From contig NZ_FQUL01000022.1 of the NCBI RefSeq assembly GCF_900128965.1, forward strand, positions 1-36,594: a DNA stretch of 36,594 nucleotides, read 5' to 3'. A program made the translations under genes and the position numbers. The notes under the pieces were generated by a model, which was not told the origin of the DNA, made no database searches, and saw only the letters and a program-made list of their open reading frames with translations. Source of the stretch: Ferrithrix thermotolerans DSM 19514. GTDB lineage: Bacteria; Actinomycetota; Acidimicrobiia; Acidimicrobiales; Acidimicrobiaceae. Within the stretch, counting starts at the first letter, position 1. Every line of letters starts with the position of its first letter. Below, in pieces: positions 1-8,136 of the stretch.

Positions 1-795
1 GCATCAACGCCCGACGGACTCGGGTACTGGGAGGTAGCCTCCGACGGCGGGATCTTCACCTTTGGAGATGCCGGGTTCTATGGATCCATGGGGGGACAGA
101 CTATACCGGCTCCCGTCGTGGCTATGGCTTCTACGGATGTCACTGCTTTGGTATCTCCGGGAGCCACGGGTTATGACATATCCAACTGGCAGTGCGGAGG
201 GTATCCCCCGCAAGCTCCGCTATACGTGGTCGAGATAAGCGGATGGCCCTACAGCCAAACGACTCCCACGCCATGCCTGCAAAGCGAGGTCTCTTGGGGA
301 GGTCCCCAAACCCAGTTCTACATCTTCATGGGTGACACCGTCTCCATACCGCCCGGCGCTCCAACGCCACCACCATGTCCGGCCGGCCTGAGCTCCGGGG
401 ACTGCACCGGCTGGCAAGACGGCTACAGCCAAGCGGCTGCCGCATACAACATCGCACAGGGATCATCGGTCCACTCCTCGATTTGGTGGCTAGACGTTGA
501 GACGTCTGCTAGTAGCTGGGGTCCATCCCAAAGTCAAAACTACGAAGCCATACTAGGAGCGATAGCCGCTCTCAAAGCAGACGGTGAACTCGTAGGTGTT
601 TACTCTACATACCTTCAGTGGCCTGAGATCGCTGGTGCGAACGCTGCACTACCTCCAGGCACTCCGATTTGGGTAGCTGACTGGAATACAACGAATCCGA
701 CAACTGCGTGTACTCAGGCCATTCCCTTTGGCGGTGGCATGCTTGCACAGGTCCAGACCGCACCCACAAACTTCGATAACGACGTGTCTTGCTAA
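1..795 (+). CDS. Secreted-type repeat protein with C-terminal glycoside-hydrolase-like domain (5' end missing)
   Basis: The reading frame is open from base 1, so the N-terminus lies outside the window; the internal ATG at 88 is not a credible start because the protein signature begins before it. The first ~30 residues hold one copy of a repeat with the core GYWEVASDGGIFTFGDA followed by GFYGS, a unit repeated many times in secreted actinobacterial proteins. The rest (about 200 residues) begins YDISNWQCGG and contains IWWLDVETS and a late IWVADWN strand, a pattern like GH25 or Rv2525c/DUF1906-type TIM-barrel domains, where the Asp/Glu of such strands form the active site. Several cysteines suggest an exported protein. 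A cell-wall or polysaccharide-directed role is inference. It is convergent with the histidine phosphatase gene. Confidence 0.72.
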   Translation, partial: ASTPDGLGYWEVASDGGIFTFGDAGFYGSMGGQTIPAPVVAMASTDVTALVSPGATGYDISNWQCGGYPPQAPLYVVEISGWPYSQTTPTPCLQSEVSWGGPQTQFYIFMGDTVSIPPGAPTPPPCPAGLSSGDCTGWQDGYSQAAAAYNIAQGSSVHSSIWWLDVETSASSWGPSQSQNYEAILGAIAALKADGELVGVYSTYLQWPEIAGANAALPPGTPIWVADWNTTNPTTACTQAIPFGGGMLAQVQTAPTNFDNDVSC

Positions 796-850
796 GACCG
801 CCCCTGAAACGCCGGCGCAGGCATATTGGTAGATAGGAGCATTGACCAAC

Positions 851-891
851 ACGCTGACAGAGCTGGAGATAACTCCTGACTTTGTCAGCGT
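851..891. terminator. Inverted repeat between convergent genes, possible bidirectional terminator
   Basis: ACGCTGACA at 851-859 is perfectly complementary to TGTCAGCGT at 883-891, and the intervening bases carry a second small stem (GGAG at 865-868 with CTCC at 873-876). It lies between the stop of the plus-strand gene at 795 and the stop of the minus-strand phosphatase at 894. There is no T tract on either side, so intrinsic termination is uncertain. Confidence 0.4.
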
Positions 892-893
892 CC

Positions 894-1493
894 TCACATT
901 ACTAGCGTCGAAAAACCATCACTCGGATTACCTTCCACGATGATCGATCTGCCTTCTTCGATCCAGATTACGTCGTTAGTAGCTCCCGGGAGGTTCAAGG
1001 CTAGCCCAAATAGCCTAACGAAGGCATCTATCACTCCAAAGTGAGTCACAAGCAGTAGGGATAGCCCCCGATAGTCCTTCGTTAGGAGCCCAAGGAGAGC
1101 CAAGATCCGCTCACGAAACTCACGAGGTGACTCACCACCCGATCCGATACCTTGATCGTCTACATACCTCGCTAAGGGCCGTCCAAGGTCACTAAAGCGC
1201 ACTGCATCTATCGAGCCGGGATGCAATTCACACAATAGACACGACGGCGATGCGACTGGAACCCCCAAAGCCTCCGCCGCAATGTAGGCGCTCTGACGCG
1301 ATCTGCGCAACGAGGAGCAGAAAACCTGGTCTACCGCTACCTTAGCGTGGATGAGTTCATGTGTGCTTCTTTGCACCTGAAGCACCCCCTTGGGTGTCAA
1401 ACCCCTGCACCCACGGTGCCCGCCTACGGTACGATTCGTCCCAGACTGAGACTCCCCGTGTCTCATAAGCACGAGACGCAGATTGGAGTTCAT
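894..1493 (-). CDS. Histidine phosphatase superfamily protein (phosphoglycerate mutase-like)
   Basis: A 199-residue single-domain protein of the histidine phosphatase superfamily. The N-terminal strand LVLMRHGE supplies the phospho-accepting histidine (H12, with R11), SSLRRSRQSA gives the next conserved arginine (about R63), E89 sits where the acid catalyst is expected, and LLVTHFGVIDAF gives the second catalytic histidine (H151). Members act on sugar phosphates, nucleotides, cobalamin or trehalose precursors or proteins, and this sequence does not say which. It starts with ATG 6 bases after the stop of the VWA gene, so it is probably the last gene of the long minus-strand unit and co-transcribed with moxR and the VWA gene. 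A hairpin at 851-891 directly follows the stop. Confidence 0.85.
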   Translation of the reverse strand: MNSNLRLVLMRHGESQSGTNRTVGGHRGCRGLTPKGVLQVQRSTHELIHAKVAVDQVFCSSLRRSRQSAYIAAEALGVPVASPSCLLCELHPGSIDAVRFSDLGRPLARYVDDQGIGSGGESPREFRERILALLGLLTKDYRGLSLLLVTHFGVIDAFVRLFGLALNLPGATNDVIWIEEGRSIIVEGNPSDGFSTLVM

Positions 1494-1499
1494 CGGCTG

Positions 1500-2867
1500 T
1501 TATACACCTCTTACCACGAACTCTTCCAACTGTCGAAGCGTCCGACACTCAAAGACTCCGTCGCAGAACTGTCCGTAGATAGAGACCACTGAGTCTCCGC
1601 TGTTCCAGTATGACTTAGGCTCGGGGTTTAGCCAAAATACCTTCTTGGCTCTATCTTTGATCCGGCCCAACACCTCTTCTTGTGGAGGATGGTAGTTATT
1701 CCTAGCATCTCCACAGACTATGACGGTTGTACGCTTCGTGATAGCTTCCAGATACCTCTCCTCAAAGACCGAGAGCGAGTTGCCGTAGTCTGAGTGGCCA
1801 TCCAATCCAACCACCTTTGCCTTGGTCGTTACCTGAAGAAGTGCGCCTTGAATGCTCTCCCCACCTGAGAAGTATTTGGTAACCTCATCTACCGTATCTA
1901 TAAACACGAAACTCCGTATCTTTGAGAATGCGTTCGTCATGGCGTAGAGTAACTGCATCGTAAAGCGTGCAAACGATGCTACGGATCCGGAAATATCTGA
2001 GAGTAACACTACCTCAGGCTTAGAGACCTTTGGTTTACGAAAATATACCCTAGCCGGTGTGCCTCCATAAGACATAGCCTCCCTGACCGTTCTCCTGAAG
2101 TCCAACGACGCGTCTCGCTGGGAGATGTGTCGTTGTGCAAGTCTCGAAGCCAGCTTTCTCGCTAGAGGTTCCATCACCTTGTGCAGAGCCTCCAGCTCAT
2201 CCTTGGAAGCATGCACAATATCGACGTCTTCAGGAAGTTTTAGAGCCAGAGTCTTGGCCACTGCCCTAGAGCCACGATCCCCGACCAGTCGCCTTAGAAC
2301 CTCTGACTCCACTTCGGAGCGTATTAGCCTTGAGACTCCTTCGGTGGCCTTAGTTCGGTCTCGCTCTACAGTCGTATCCTCACCAAAAGAAAGTCCGTAA
2401 AGAAACCCTTTCAAAACCTCTTCTAGATCTATCTGCCTGAGCGTCCTATAGGTGTAGTAGACTCCCCCGACGGGACGGCCCTTTTCAATACCGGCGAATC
2501 GTGTTACAGCTCTCCTCAACGCCAAGCGCAGTGCCAAGAGATCATTCTCGAGTAAGGCATCTACTATTTGCTCTCTAAGTTCATCTGCAAGATCCTCTGA
2601 GCTTGGCGTGTGCTCCGGATCGTTGACAAACTCACTTTCCTCCGCGTTCGTGGGTCCAAGAGGGAAGAAAACATCGAAGAGCCTATCGAACAAAGCTCTG
2701 TGTTTTACATCTTTTATAAGAGTCGCAGCCAACGTCTCTCGAAACTCGCTTCGGTCCATAACATCTATAAGGGGAAGAGCACCGTAAGCATCGACAACCT
2801 CCGCCTGCGAGACCTTGACGTTGCCCTCTCTTAGAACATCCACGAAGGCAAGTAGTTGATCGTTCAA
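1500..2867 (-). CDS. VWA domain protein, CoxE-like partner of MoxR ATPase
   Basis: 455 residues. The C-terminal half is a von Willebrand A domain with the MIDAS motif DISGS (D291, S293, S295) and a late strand VIVCGDARNN (near 383-391), the arrangement seen in CoxE-like proteins. The N-terminal half is helical and charged and has no recognised domain. The start is TTG, overlapping the moxR stop as TTGA, with AGAGG six bases upstream, so translation is probably coupled. CoxE-type VWA proteins work with MoxR AAA+ ATPases, classically in maturing metalloenzymes such as CO dehydrogenase. No target enzyme is encoded nearby, so the client is unknown. The upstream partner and downstream phosphatase suggest one functional cassette. 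Confidence 0.88.
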   Translation of the reverse strand: MNDQLLAFVDVLREGNVKVSQAEVVDAYGALPLIDVMDRSEFRETLAATLIKDVKHRALFDRLFDVFFPLGPTNAEESEFVNDPEHTPSSEDLADELREQIVDALLENDLLALRLALRRAVTRFAGIEKGRPVGGVYYTYRTLRQIDLEEVLKGFLYGLSFGEDTTVERDRTKATEGVSRLIRSEVESEVLRRLVGDRGSRAVAKTLALKLPEDVDIVHASKDELEALHKVMEPLARKLASRLAQRHISQRDASLDFRRTVREAMSYGGTPARVYFRKPKVSKPEVVLLSDISGSVASFARFTMQLLYAMTNAFSKIRSFVFIDTVDEVTKYFSGGESIQGALLQVTTKAKVVGLDGHSDYGNSLSVFEERYLEAITKRTTVIVCGDARNNYHPPQEEVLGRIKDRAKKVFWLNPEPKSYWNSGDSVVSIYGQFCDGVFECRTLRQLEEFVVRGV

Positions 2868-3745
2868 CCGATGCCTCTTCCCTTACTATCTAGATGTTTG
2901 CGTACCGCATGGATATCTGAGCGGTACTTGAGAAGTATGCTTAGGGTTTCTCTTTTGATGTCTTTGTCAAGAGATCCGACTCCCATCTCCAAAAGAGAAG
3001 CTGCCCAATCTAAAGTCTCCGAGATCGAAGGCTTTTTCTTTATGTCCAGCGCTCTGAGCCCAGAGACAAACTCCGCAATCTGTCTAGCTAAAGCCTCCTC
3101 TACACCTGTTATCTTGGTGTCAATAATCTCTTTTTCTCTCTCGATATCTGGGTAGTCGATATAGAGGAATAGACATCGCCTCTTCAGTGCCTCCGAGAGA
3201 TCTCTAGTGCCGTTAGAGGTCAAAAAAACGAGCGGTATCTGTTTAGGGGCGACGGTTCCAAGTTCTGGTATCGATACCTGGAAGTCGGAGAGCACCTCGA
3301 GCAACAGTGCCTCTGCCTCCACCTCTAGGCGATCCACCTCGTCGATAAGTAAAACGCTTTGTCTCGGAGTGCGCAGCGCCCTTAGGAGGGGCCTCTCCAG
3401 CAGATACTCTTCAGAGAAGATATCTTCGCTCAGCAGATCCCAGTTTGCCTCCCCAGCGACGTCCTTTGTGGCCTGAATTCGCAAGAGCTGCTTACGATAG
3501 TTCCATTCATAAAGTGCCTTTGACTCATCCAGTCCTTCGTAGCACTGCAGTCGGATAAGGTCCATAGCCGTCATTGCTGCTACCGTCTTGGCCAGCTCAG
3601 TCTTTCCCGTACCCGCCGGACCTTCAATCAGCACCGGCTTTTCGAGACGCGCCGCCAAGTACACCACCGTTGCAATCTCTTTGTTGGGGAGGTATCCATT
3701 AGCCCGCAGTTGATCCTCTACGCTCGATATTGAGTCAAACTTCAA
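2864..3745 (-). CDS. MoxR-family AAA+ ATPase
   Basis: 293 residues, one AAA+ module. Walker A is EGPAGTGKT (residues 41-49), Walker B LLIDEVD (132-138), and sensor 1 is the asparagine in FLTSNGTRDL (N178), followed by ALKRRC, the usual MoxR arginine-finger region. MoxR ATPases act as chaperones that insert cofactors or remodel complexes together with VWA proteins, which fits the overlapping gene downstream. The start is TTG at 3745, with AAGGA five to six bases upstream; that Shine-Dalgarno overlaps the proA stop, so the cassette appears attached to the obg-proB-proA operon. The substrate is not evident. Confidence 0.9.
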   Translation of the reverse strand: MKFDSISSVEDQLRANGYLPNKEIATVVYLAARLEKPVLIEGPAGTGKTELAKTVAAMTAMDLIRLQCYEGLDESKALYEWNYRKQLLRIQATKDVAGEANWDLLSEDIFSEEYLLERPLLRALRTPRQSVLLIDEVDRLEVEAEALLLEVLSDFQVSIPELGTVAPKQIPLVFLTSNGTRDLSEALKRRCLFLYIDYPDIEREKEIIDTKITGVEEALARQIAEFVSGLRALDIKKKPSISETLDWAASLLEMGVGSLDKDIKRETLSILLKYRSDIHAVRKHLDSKGRGIG

Positions 3746-3753
3746 AGTGTTCC

Positions 3754-5043
3754 TTACGTCCTTATATGTCCGTTACCTTCTATCACATACTTTACGTTGG
3801 TTAGTGCCTCAAGTCCCATCGGGCCACGAGCGTGCAACTTTTGAGTCGAGATACCTATCTCGGCTCCCAAACCCAACTGATTGCCATCCACGAAACGCGT
3901 CGACGCATTGACGACGACCGCTGCGGCGTCGACCTCACGTTTGAACCTCTCTGCCGCTTGACGGTCATTTGTCACGATCGCCTCAGAGTGACCTGTTGAG
4001 AAACGTCTTATATGAGCGATCGCCTCGTCTAGATCCTTCACAACCCTTACCGCTAACACCATATCCAAAAACTCAGTTGCGAAGTCATCCTCGGTCGCAA
4101 CCATAGCATCTAAGACATATCTTCGGGTCTCATCATCGCCTCGAATCTCCACGCCCCTAAGGAAAGAGGGTACGTCACTCAAAAACTCCCGTGCTACAGC
4201 TTCATGAACCAGTAGCGTCTCTGCAGCGTTACAAACACCGGGCCGTTGTACCTTGGCGTTTGCTACGATTTTCTTAGCCATCTCTATGTCACAGCCCTTG
4301 TCTACATAGATATGACAGTTGCCGTCACCGTCGAGTACGTAAGGTACAGTTGCGCTCTCCCTGATAGCTCGTATTAGCGCTGGTCCACCACGAGGAATCA
4401 GACAGTCGATGTAACCATTAAGTCTCATGAACTCTATCGCACCGTCCCGAGTCGTGTCCCTTACCACCGTCACCACCTCCCCTGGAAGACCGGCATCTTC
4501 GAGCCCTTGCACAATTGCGTCGCCGATCGCAAGATTCGTCTCGATAGCTTGGGAAGACCCCCGCAGCATCACTGCGTTGGCTGACTTTACGCATAGTGCT
4601 GCTGCGTCTGCGGTGACGTTAGGTCGATTCTCATACACGATTCCTACGACACCGAGAGGCACCCTCATCTGCTGAACCGACAGCCCATTTGGAAGTGTAT
4701 ACCCCTTCACCACCTGTCCGACGACCTCCGGTAGCCGAGCTACCTCCAAAACCCCAGCTACCATGGCTTCGAATCTTTGATCATTGAGTGTCAAGCGATC
4801 CATCTGAGTCTTTGTGAGATCCGATCTACGACCTCTTTCAAGATCCGATATGTTGGCCTTTAGGATCTCAGTCTTAGATCTTTCGAGACACCTAGCCATG
4901 GCCCTCAACGCTTCAGTTCTTTGTTCACCGTTGACCTCAGTCAACACATAGGAAGCACTCTTTACACGAGAGGCCACCTCTGTGAGCGACGGAAGGGCAG
5001 TATCTGACATAAGAAACAGCTTAGCGTCAGGTCCCATAAACAC
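3754..5043 (-). CDS. proA: Glutamate-5-semialdehyde dehydrogenase (gamma-glutamyl phosphate reductase)
   Basis: Second enzyme of proline synthesis: NADPH-dependent reduction of gamma-glutamyl phosphate to glutamate-5-semialdehyde in the cytosol. Length 429 is normal for the family. VYENRPNVTADAAALC, the DGDGNCHIYVD segment and the catalytic-cysteine motif VQRPGVCNAAETLLVH (C271) are all present, as is the C-terminal LHARGPMGLEALT signature. Three starts are possible: GTG 5043 (preceded by GGGG at nine bases), ATG 5037 and ATG 5010; the first has the best ribosome site. proB lies 41 bases upstream, and the gap holds a small hairpin (5055-5060 with 5069-5074) that touches the presumed ribosome site. 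Confidence 0.96.
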   Translation of the reverse strand: MFMGPDAKLFLMSDTALPSLTEVASRVKSASYVLTEVNGEQRTEALRAMARCLERSKTEILKANISDLERGRRSDLTKTQMDRLTLNDQRFEAMVAGVLEVARLPEVVGQVVKGYTLPNGLSVQQMRVPLGVVGIVYENRPNVTADAAALCVKSANAVMLRGSSQAIETNLAIGDAIVQGLEDAGLPGEVVTVVRDTTRDGAIEFMRLNGYIDCLIPRGGPALIRAIRESATVPYVLDGDGNCHIYVDKGCDIEMAKKIVANAKVQRPGVCNAAETLLVHEAVAREFLSDVPSFLRGVEIRGDDETRRYVLDAMVATEDDFATEFLDMVLAVRVVKDLDEAIAHIRRFSTGHSEAIVTNDRQAAERFKREVDAAAVVVNASTRFVDGNQLGLGAEIGISTQKLHARGPMGLEALTNVKYVIEGNGHIRT

Positions 5044-5084
5044 AATTTGTTACCCCACCCAAGCCACAGGGTGGTGCTTGAGGC

Positions 5085-6173
5085 TTAAAGTAGCAAGACC
5101 AGGTCGTCTCTATGGATGACCTCGAGGTAAGGTCTACCGGTCAGGTCCTTGGACCGAACGCCCCGTAACGCCAGAACATCTTCCGAGGGCATTTGAACTA
5201 TACCTTTTGCGAAGCAATCTCCGTCTTCGGTAGTAACCGACACGGCGCTTCCGCTCTCAAAGGTCCCCTTCACCGCCACCACTCCTGCTGGAAGCAAAGA
5301 GCCCCCGTTAACCATTAGAGCCTCCTTGGCGCCTTTGTCAACCAAGATCTCCCCTGATGTAGGGCAAGCAAATGCAATCCACAGCTTTCGAGCGCTAAGC
5401 CTCCTGGGACGAGCGAGAACCTTAGTACCTAAGAACTCCTCCCCTTCAACTACCCTTAGGACGACCTCAGGTTCTTTCGCCGACGCAATCGTAGACATCA
5501 CCCCAGACCACGAAGCCATCTTCGCTGCCAACAACTTGGATGCCATACCACCGCTACCACGTTCTGTACCGGCTGCACCTGCTATCTCCAAGAGTTCGGC
5601 GTTCACCTCCTCAACCTCTTCGATAAGAGAAGCCTCTTCGTAATGCCTGGGGTCTGCACTATAGAGTCCACTTTGGTCCGTTAGGAGAACGAGGTGATCA
5701 GCAGCGATCAGATTTGCCACCAGCGCTGCAACTTTGTCGTTGTCACCGTAACGAAGCTGTTCGTTGGAGAGGGCATCGTTTTCGTTTATAACAGGAAGAA
5801 CGCCAAGCTCTAAAAGCTTTGAGAGAGTCTCTCTGGCGTGCAGATATTGAGATCTATCTGCAAAGTCCCCAGGTATCATGAGCAACTGCGCCGCCTCCAC
5901 CTGATACTTCGCAAGTATTTCACGGTATGTTGCAATGAGCTGACCTTGACCCACAGCTGCCGCCGCTCTAAGAGTGACTTGATCCGACGGCCGTTCGCGA
6001 AATCCCAGAGACTTCAGACCCGCTGATATAGCTCCTGAACTAACAAGGACAACCTCGTGCCCCTTCGACATAAGCGCAGCCATCTGTTTTATGAGTTCAA
6101 GGAGTGTGCCTTGATCTATGACACCCTTAGAGTCGGTAACTGACGACGAGCCAACCTTTATTACAACCCTCAC
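5085..6173 (-). CDS. proB: Glutamate 5-kinase
   Basis: First enzyme of proline synthesis, ATP-dependent phosphorylation of glutamate, normally feedback-inhibited by proline. The 362 residues comprise an amino-acid kinase domain (about 1-240: MRVVIKVGSSSV start, VSSGAISAG, NENDALS, GDND, LLTDQSGLYSADPR) and a C-terminal PUA domain (about 265-355, with the GGSLLPAGVVAVKG strand), as in E. coli ProB. The ATG overlaps the obg stop as ATGA, so translation is coupled. Followed by proA, giving the usual obg-proB-proA order. Confidence 0.96.
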   Translation of the reverse strand: MRVVIKVGSSSVTDSKGVIDQGTLLELIKQMAALMSKGHEVVLVSSGAISAGLKSLGFRERPSDQVTLRAAAAVGQGQLIATYREILAKYQVEAAQLLMIPGDFADRSQYLHARETLSKLLELGVLPVINENDALSNEQLRYGDNDKVAALVANLIAADHLVLLTDQSGLYSADPRHYEEASLIEEVEEVNAELLEIAGAAGTERGSGGMASKLLAAKMASWSGVMSTIASAKEPEVVLRVVEGEEFLGTKVLARPRRLSARKLWIAFACPTSGEILVDKGAKEALMVNGGSLLPAGVVAVKGTFESGSAVSVTTEDGDCFAKGIVQMPSEDVLALRGVRSKDLTGRPYLEVIHRDDLVLLL

Positions 6174-7468
6174 GGCTGCATCGCGTCCTCATAGGTAAAT
6201 GAGATGTCCCCAACGTTCACCTCATCACCTTCTTTCACACCGAGTCGCTTTAGCGCCTTCATAACACCAAGAGCCTCGAGGCGACGCTGTAGGACGGACT
6301 GAGCGGCAAAGGAACTCAGGTCGGAGAGACGTACGGCCCGAAGAGCGTCTCTTCCGGTGACAAGAAACCGTCCATCTCCAACCCTCTCCACTTGAAACTC
6401 CTTTTCAGGTAGTGGCCGCAGTACAACCTCTTCAGCGTAGAAGGTACCCTTGTCGTCGCTTAGAGCCTTGGCTTGAAACATTGCGGTTATCAGAGAATCG
6501 ATCCCTTCGCGCGTTGCGGCGGAGACCTCTGTTATCGAGGCCAGTGAGATCCCTAGGGAGAGATTTGACATACGGTTCGAGAGCGACCCTCTATCTGCGG
6601 CATCGATCTTGTTGAGTACCAGGATCACAGTTCTTTCGCTAAGATCTCCCAGGTAAGCATCTAGCTCCCTTGCGACACCATGAATTTGTTCTTCCAACGA
6701 TACACCGATGCCTTCGGATGCATCTGCAACCAAGCCAAGCACCTTGGACCTCTCGACGTGCCTTAGAAACTCAAGTCCCAGTCCCCTACCTTCACTTGCT
6801 CCTTCTATGAGCCCAGGGACGTCTGCAACCACTAGCTCCGAGCGATCCCGGTCTAATCCACGGCTGACAACGCCAAGAGAGGGAACCAAAGTAGTAAATG
6901 GATAGTCACCGATCTTGGGACGAGCCTTTGAAACTGCGGCGACTAAAGAGGATTTGCCGACATTCGGCATACCCACAAGAGCAACATCGGCAACCAGTTT
7001 CAGTTCAAGATCGAACCAGAGTTCCTCTCCCAGCTCTCCCTGCTCGGCAAAGTCAGGAGCCCTGCGCTTATTCGACAAAAACCCTGCATTACCCTTTCCC
7101 CCTCGCCCGCCCCGGGCGACACACACCTTTGCCCCATAAGATGCAAGGTCGGCTATCAATTCTCCATCTAAAGACTTGACCACGGTACCTATGGGAACCT
7201 CTACTAAGGTATTTGATCCCCTCGCTCCCTTTTTCTTCTTACCTGAACCGTGACCACCATCTTCTGCGCGTCTATGAGGATGATCCCTGAAGCCAGCTAG
7301 AGAGTTCAGGCGAGGAGAGGTAACTAGGTAAACCGATCCCCCATCTCCTCCATCCCCTCCGTCTGGACCGCCCTTGTCTACAAAGGGTTCACGCCTAAAA
7401 GAAACAGCTCCAGCGCCACCGTTTCCGGCTTTGGCGTGGAGCTGCGCTCTATCGATAAACTCAGGCAT
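6170..7468 (-). CDS. obg: GTPase Obg, ribosome assembly and stress GTPase
   Basis: 432 residues in three domains: the glycine-rich Obg fold (1-~158, with GNGGAGAVSFRRE and the GGPDGGDGGDGGSVY stretch), the G domain (~160-335; G1 GMPNVGKSS at 166-174, G2 region YPFTTLVP, G3 DVPGL, G4 LNKID) and a C-terminal OCT domain (~350-430) found in Gram-positive and actinobacterial Obg. It acts in large-subunit maturation and growth control. It sits 28 bases downstream of rpmA, the classical rplU-rpmA-obg arrangement, and overlaps proB by four bases. Confidence 0.97.
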   Translation of the reverse strand: MPEFIDRAQLHAKAGNGGAGAVSFRREPFVDKGGPDGGDGGDGGSVYLVTSPRLNSLAGFRDHPHRRAEDGGHGSGKKKKGARGSNTLVEVPIGTVVKSLDGELIADLASYGAKVCVARGGRGGKGNAGFLSNKRRAPDFAEQGELGEELWFDLELKLVADVALVGMPNVGKSSLVAAVSKARPKIGDYPFTTLVPSLGVVSRGLDRDRSELVVADVPGLIEGASEGRGLGLEFLRHVERSKVLGLVADASEGIGVSLEEQIHGVARELDAYLGDLSERTVILVLNKIDAADRGSLSNRMSNLSLGISLASITEVSAATREGIDSLITAMFQAKALSDDKGTFYAEEVVLRPLPEKEFQVERVGDGRFLVTGRDALRAVRLSDLSSFAAQSVLQRRLEALGVMKALKRLGVKEGDEVNVGDISFTYEDAMQP

Positions 7469-7496
7469 AGATTAACGTAACCCAGTCTTCCTACTC

Positions 7497-7748
7497 TTAG
7501 GCAGGGACTACGTCTACTACCTTACGACCTCTTCGCTCAGCGAATCTAACCGTTCCATCCTCTTTTGCAAACAACGTATCGTCACTTCCTCGGCCCACGT
7601 TCAAACCTGGATGAAATCGGGTTCCGCGTTGTCTAACTATGATCGAACCGGCCTTCACCGTCGTGCCGGAAAACACCTTCACACCGAGTCTTTGAGCGTT
7701 TGAGTCTCTTCCGTTTTTAGTAGAGCCTCCACCCTTAGTCTTTGACAC
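7497..7748 (-). CDS. rpmA: 50S ribosomal protein L27
   Basis: 83 residues with the full bL27 signature: basic glycine-rich N-terminus ([20 protein letters not shown]) that reaches the peptidyl-transferase centre, then the [13 protein letters not shown] strand. The start is GTG at 7748 with GGAGG seven bases upstream. There is no Firmicute-type cleaved leader; the N-terminus is MSKTKGGG. It lies 55 bases after rplU. Confidence 0.97.
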   Translation of the reverse strand: MSKTKGGGSTKNGRDSNAQRLGVKVFSGTTVKAGSIIVRQRGTRFHPGLNVGRGSDDTLFAKEDGTVRFAERRGRKVVDVVPA

Positions 7749-7803
7749 CTCAAGCCTCCGCCTTCTAGGTTAAAAAATAACTTCTGTCTCTGAATAAACA
7801 AAT

Positions 7804-8121
7804 CTAGGAACCTGCGACCTCGACTACCCTTAGCACGTTGTAGTGCTGTCGGTGTCCCCATCGCTTACGAGCTCTGGCCTTGGGGCTGTAGTGAAAGCCT
7901 ACGATCTTTGGCCCCTTGCTCTCTCCCACAACAACGGCAGTGACCTTAGCCTTGAGCAACGACTCCTGATCGTGGACCACTTTAGCTCCGTCTACCAGCA
8001 AGATTGGCGTAAAGGTAACTGTATCGCCCTCGTTTGCTCCGAGCAGCTCTACGTTGAGTATCGAACCCTCTTCAACCTTCTCTTGCTTTCCACCTGTTTT
8101 TATCACTGCGTACATAGCCAT
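7804..8121 (-). CDS. rplU: 50S ribosomal protein L21
   Basis: 105 residues, the normal bL21 length, starting AMYAVIKTGGKQ and ending in a basic segment GFHYSPKARARKRWGHRQ that matches the family rRNA-binding tail. Two in-frame ATGs lie six bases apart (8121 and 8115); AAGGT eight bases upstream favours the first. Only 15 bases separate it from the RNase E/G stop, so there is no room for an autonomous L21 leader. It is probably transcribed with the RNase gene. Confidence 0.97.
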   Translation of the reverse strand: MAMYAVIKTGGKQEKVEEGSILNVELLGANEGDTVTFTPILLVDGAKVVHDQESLLKAKVTAVVVGESKGPKIVGFHYSPKARARKRWGHRQHYNVLRVVEVAGS

Positions 8122-8136
8122 CTAAGTCTACCTTCT

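Noticed and set aside
851-891. Rho-independent terminator
   Set aside because: Strong hairpin but no T tract on either side; kept only as a low-confidence terminator.
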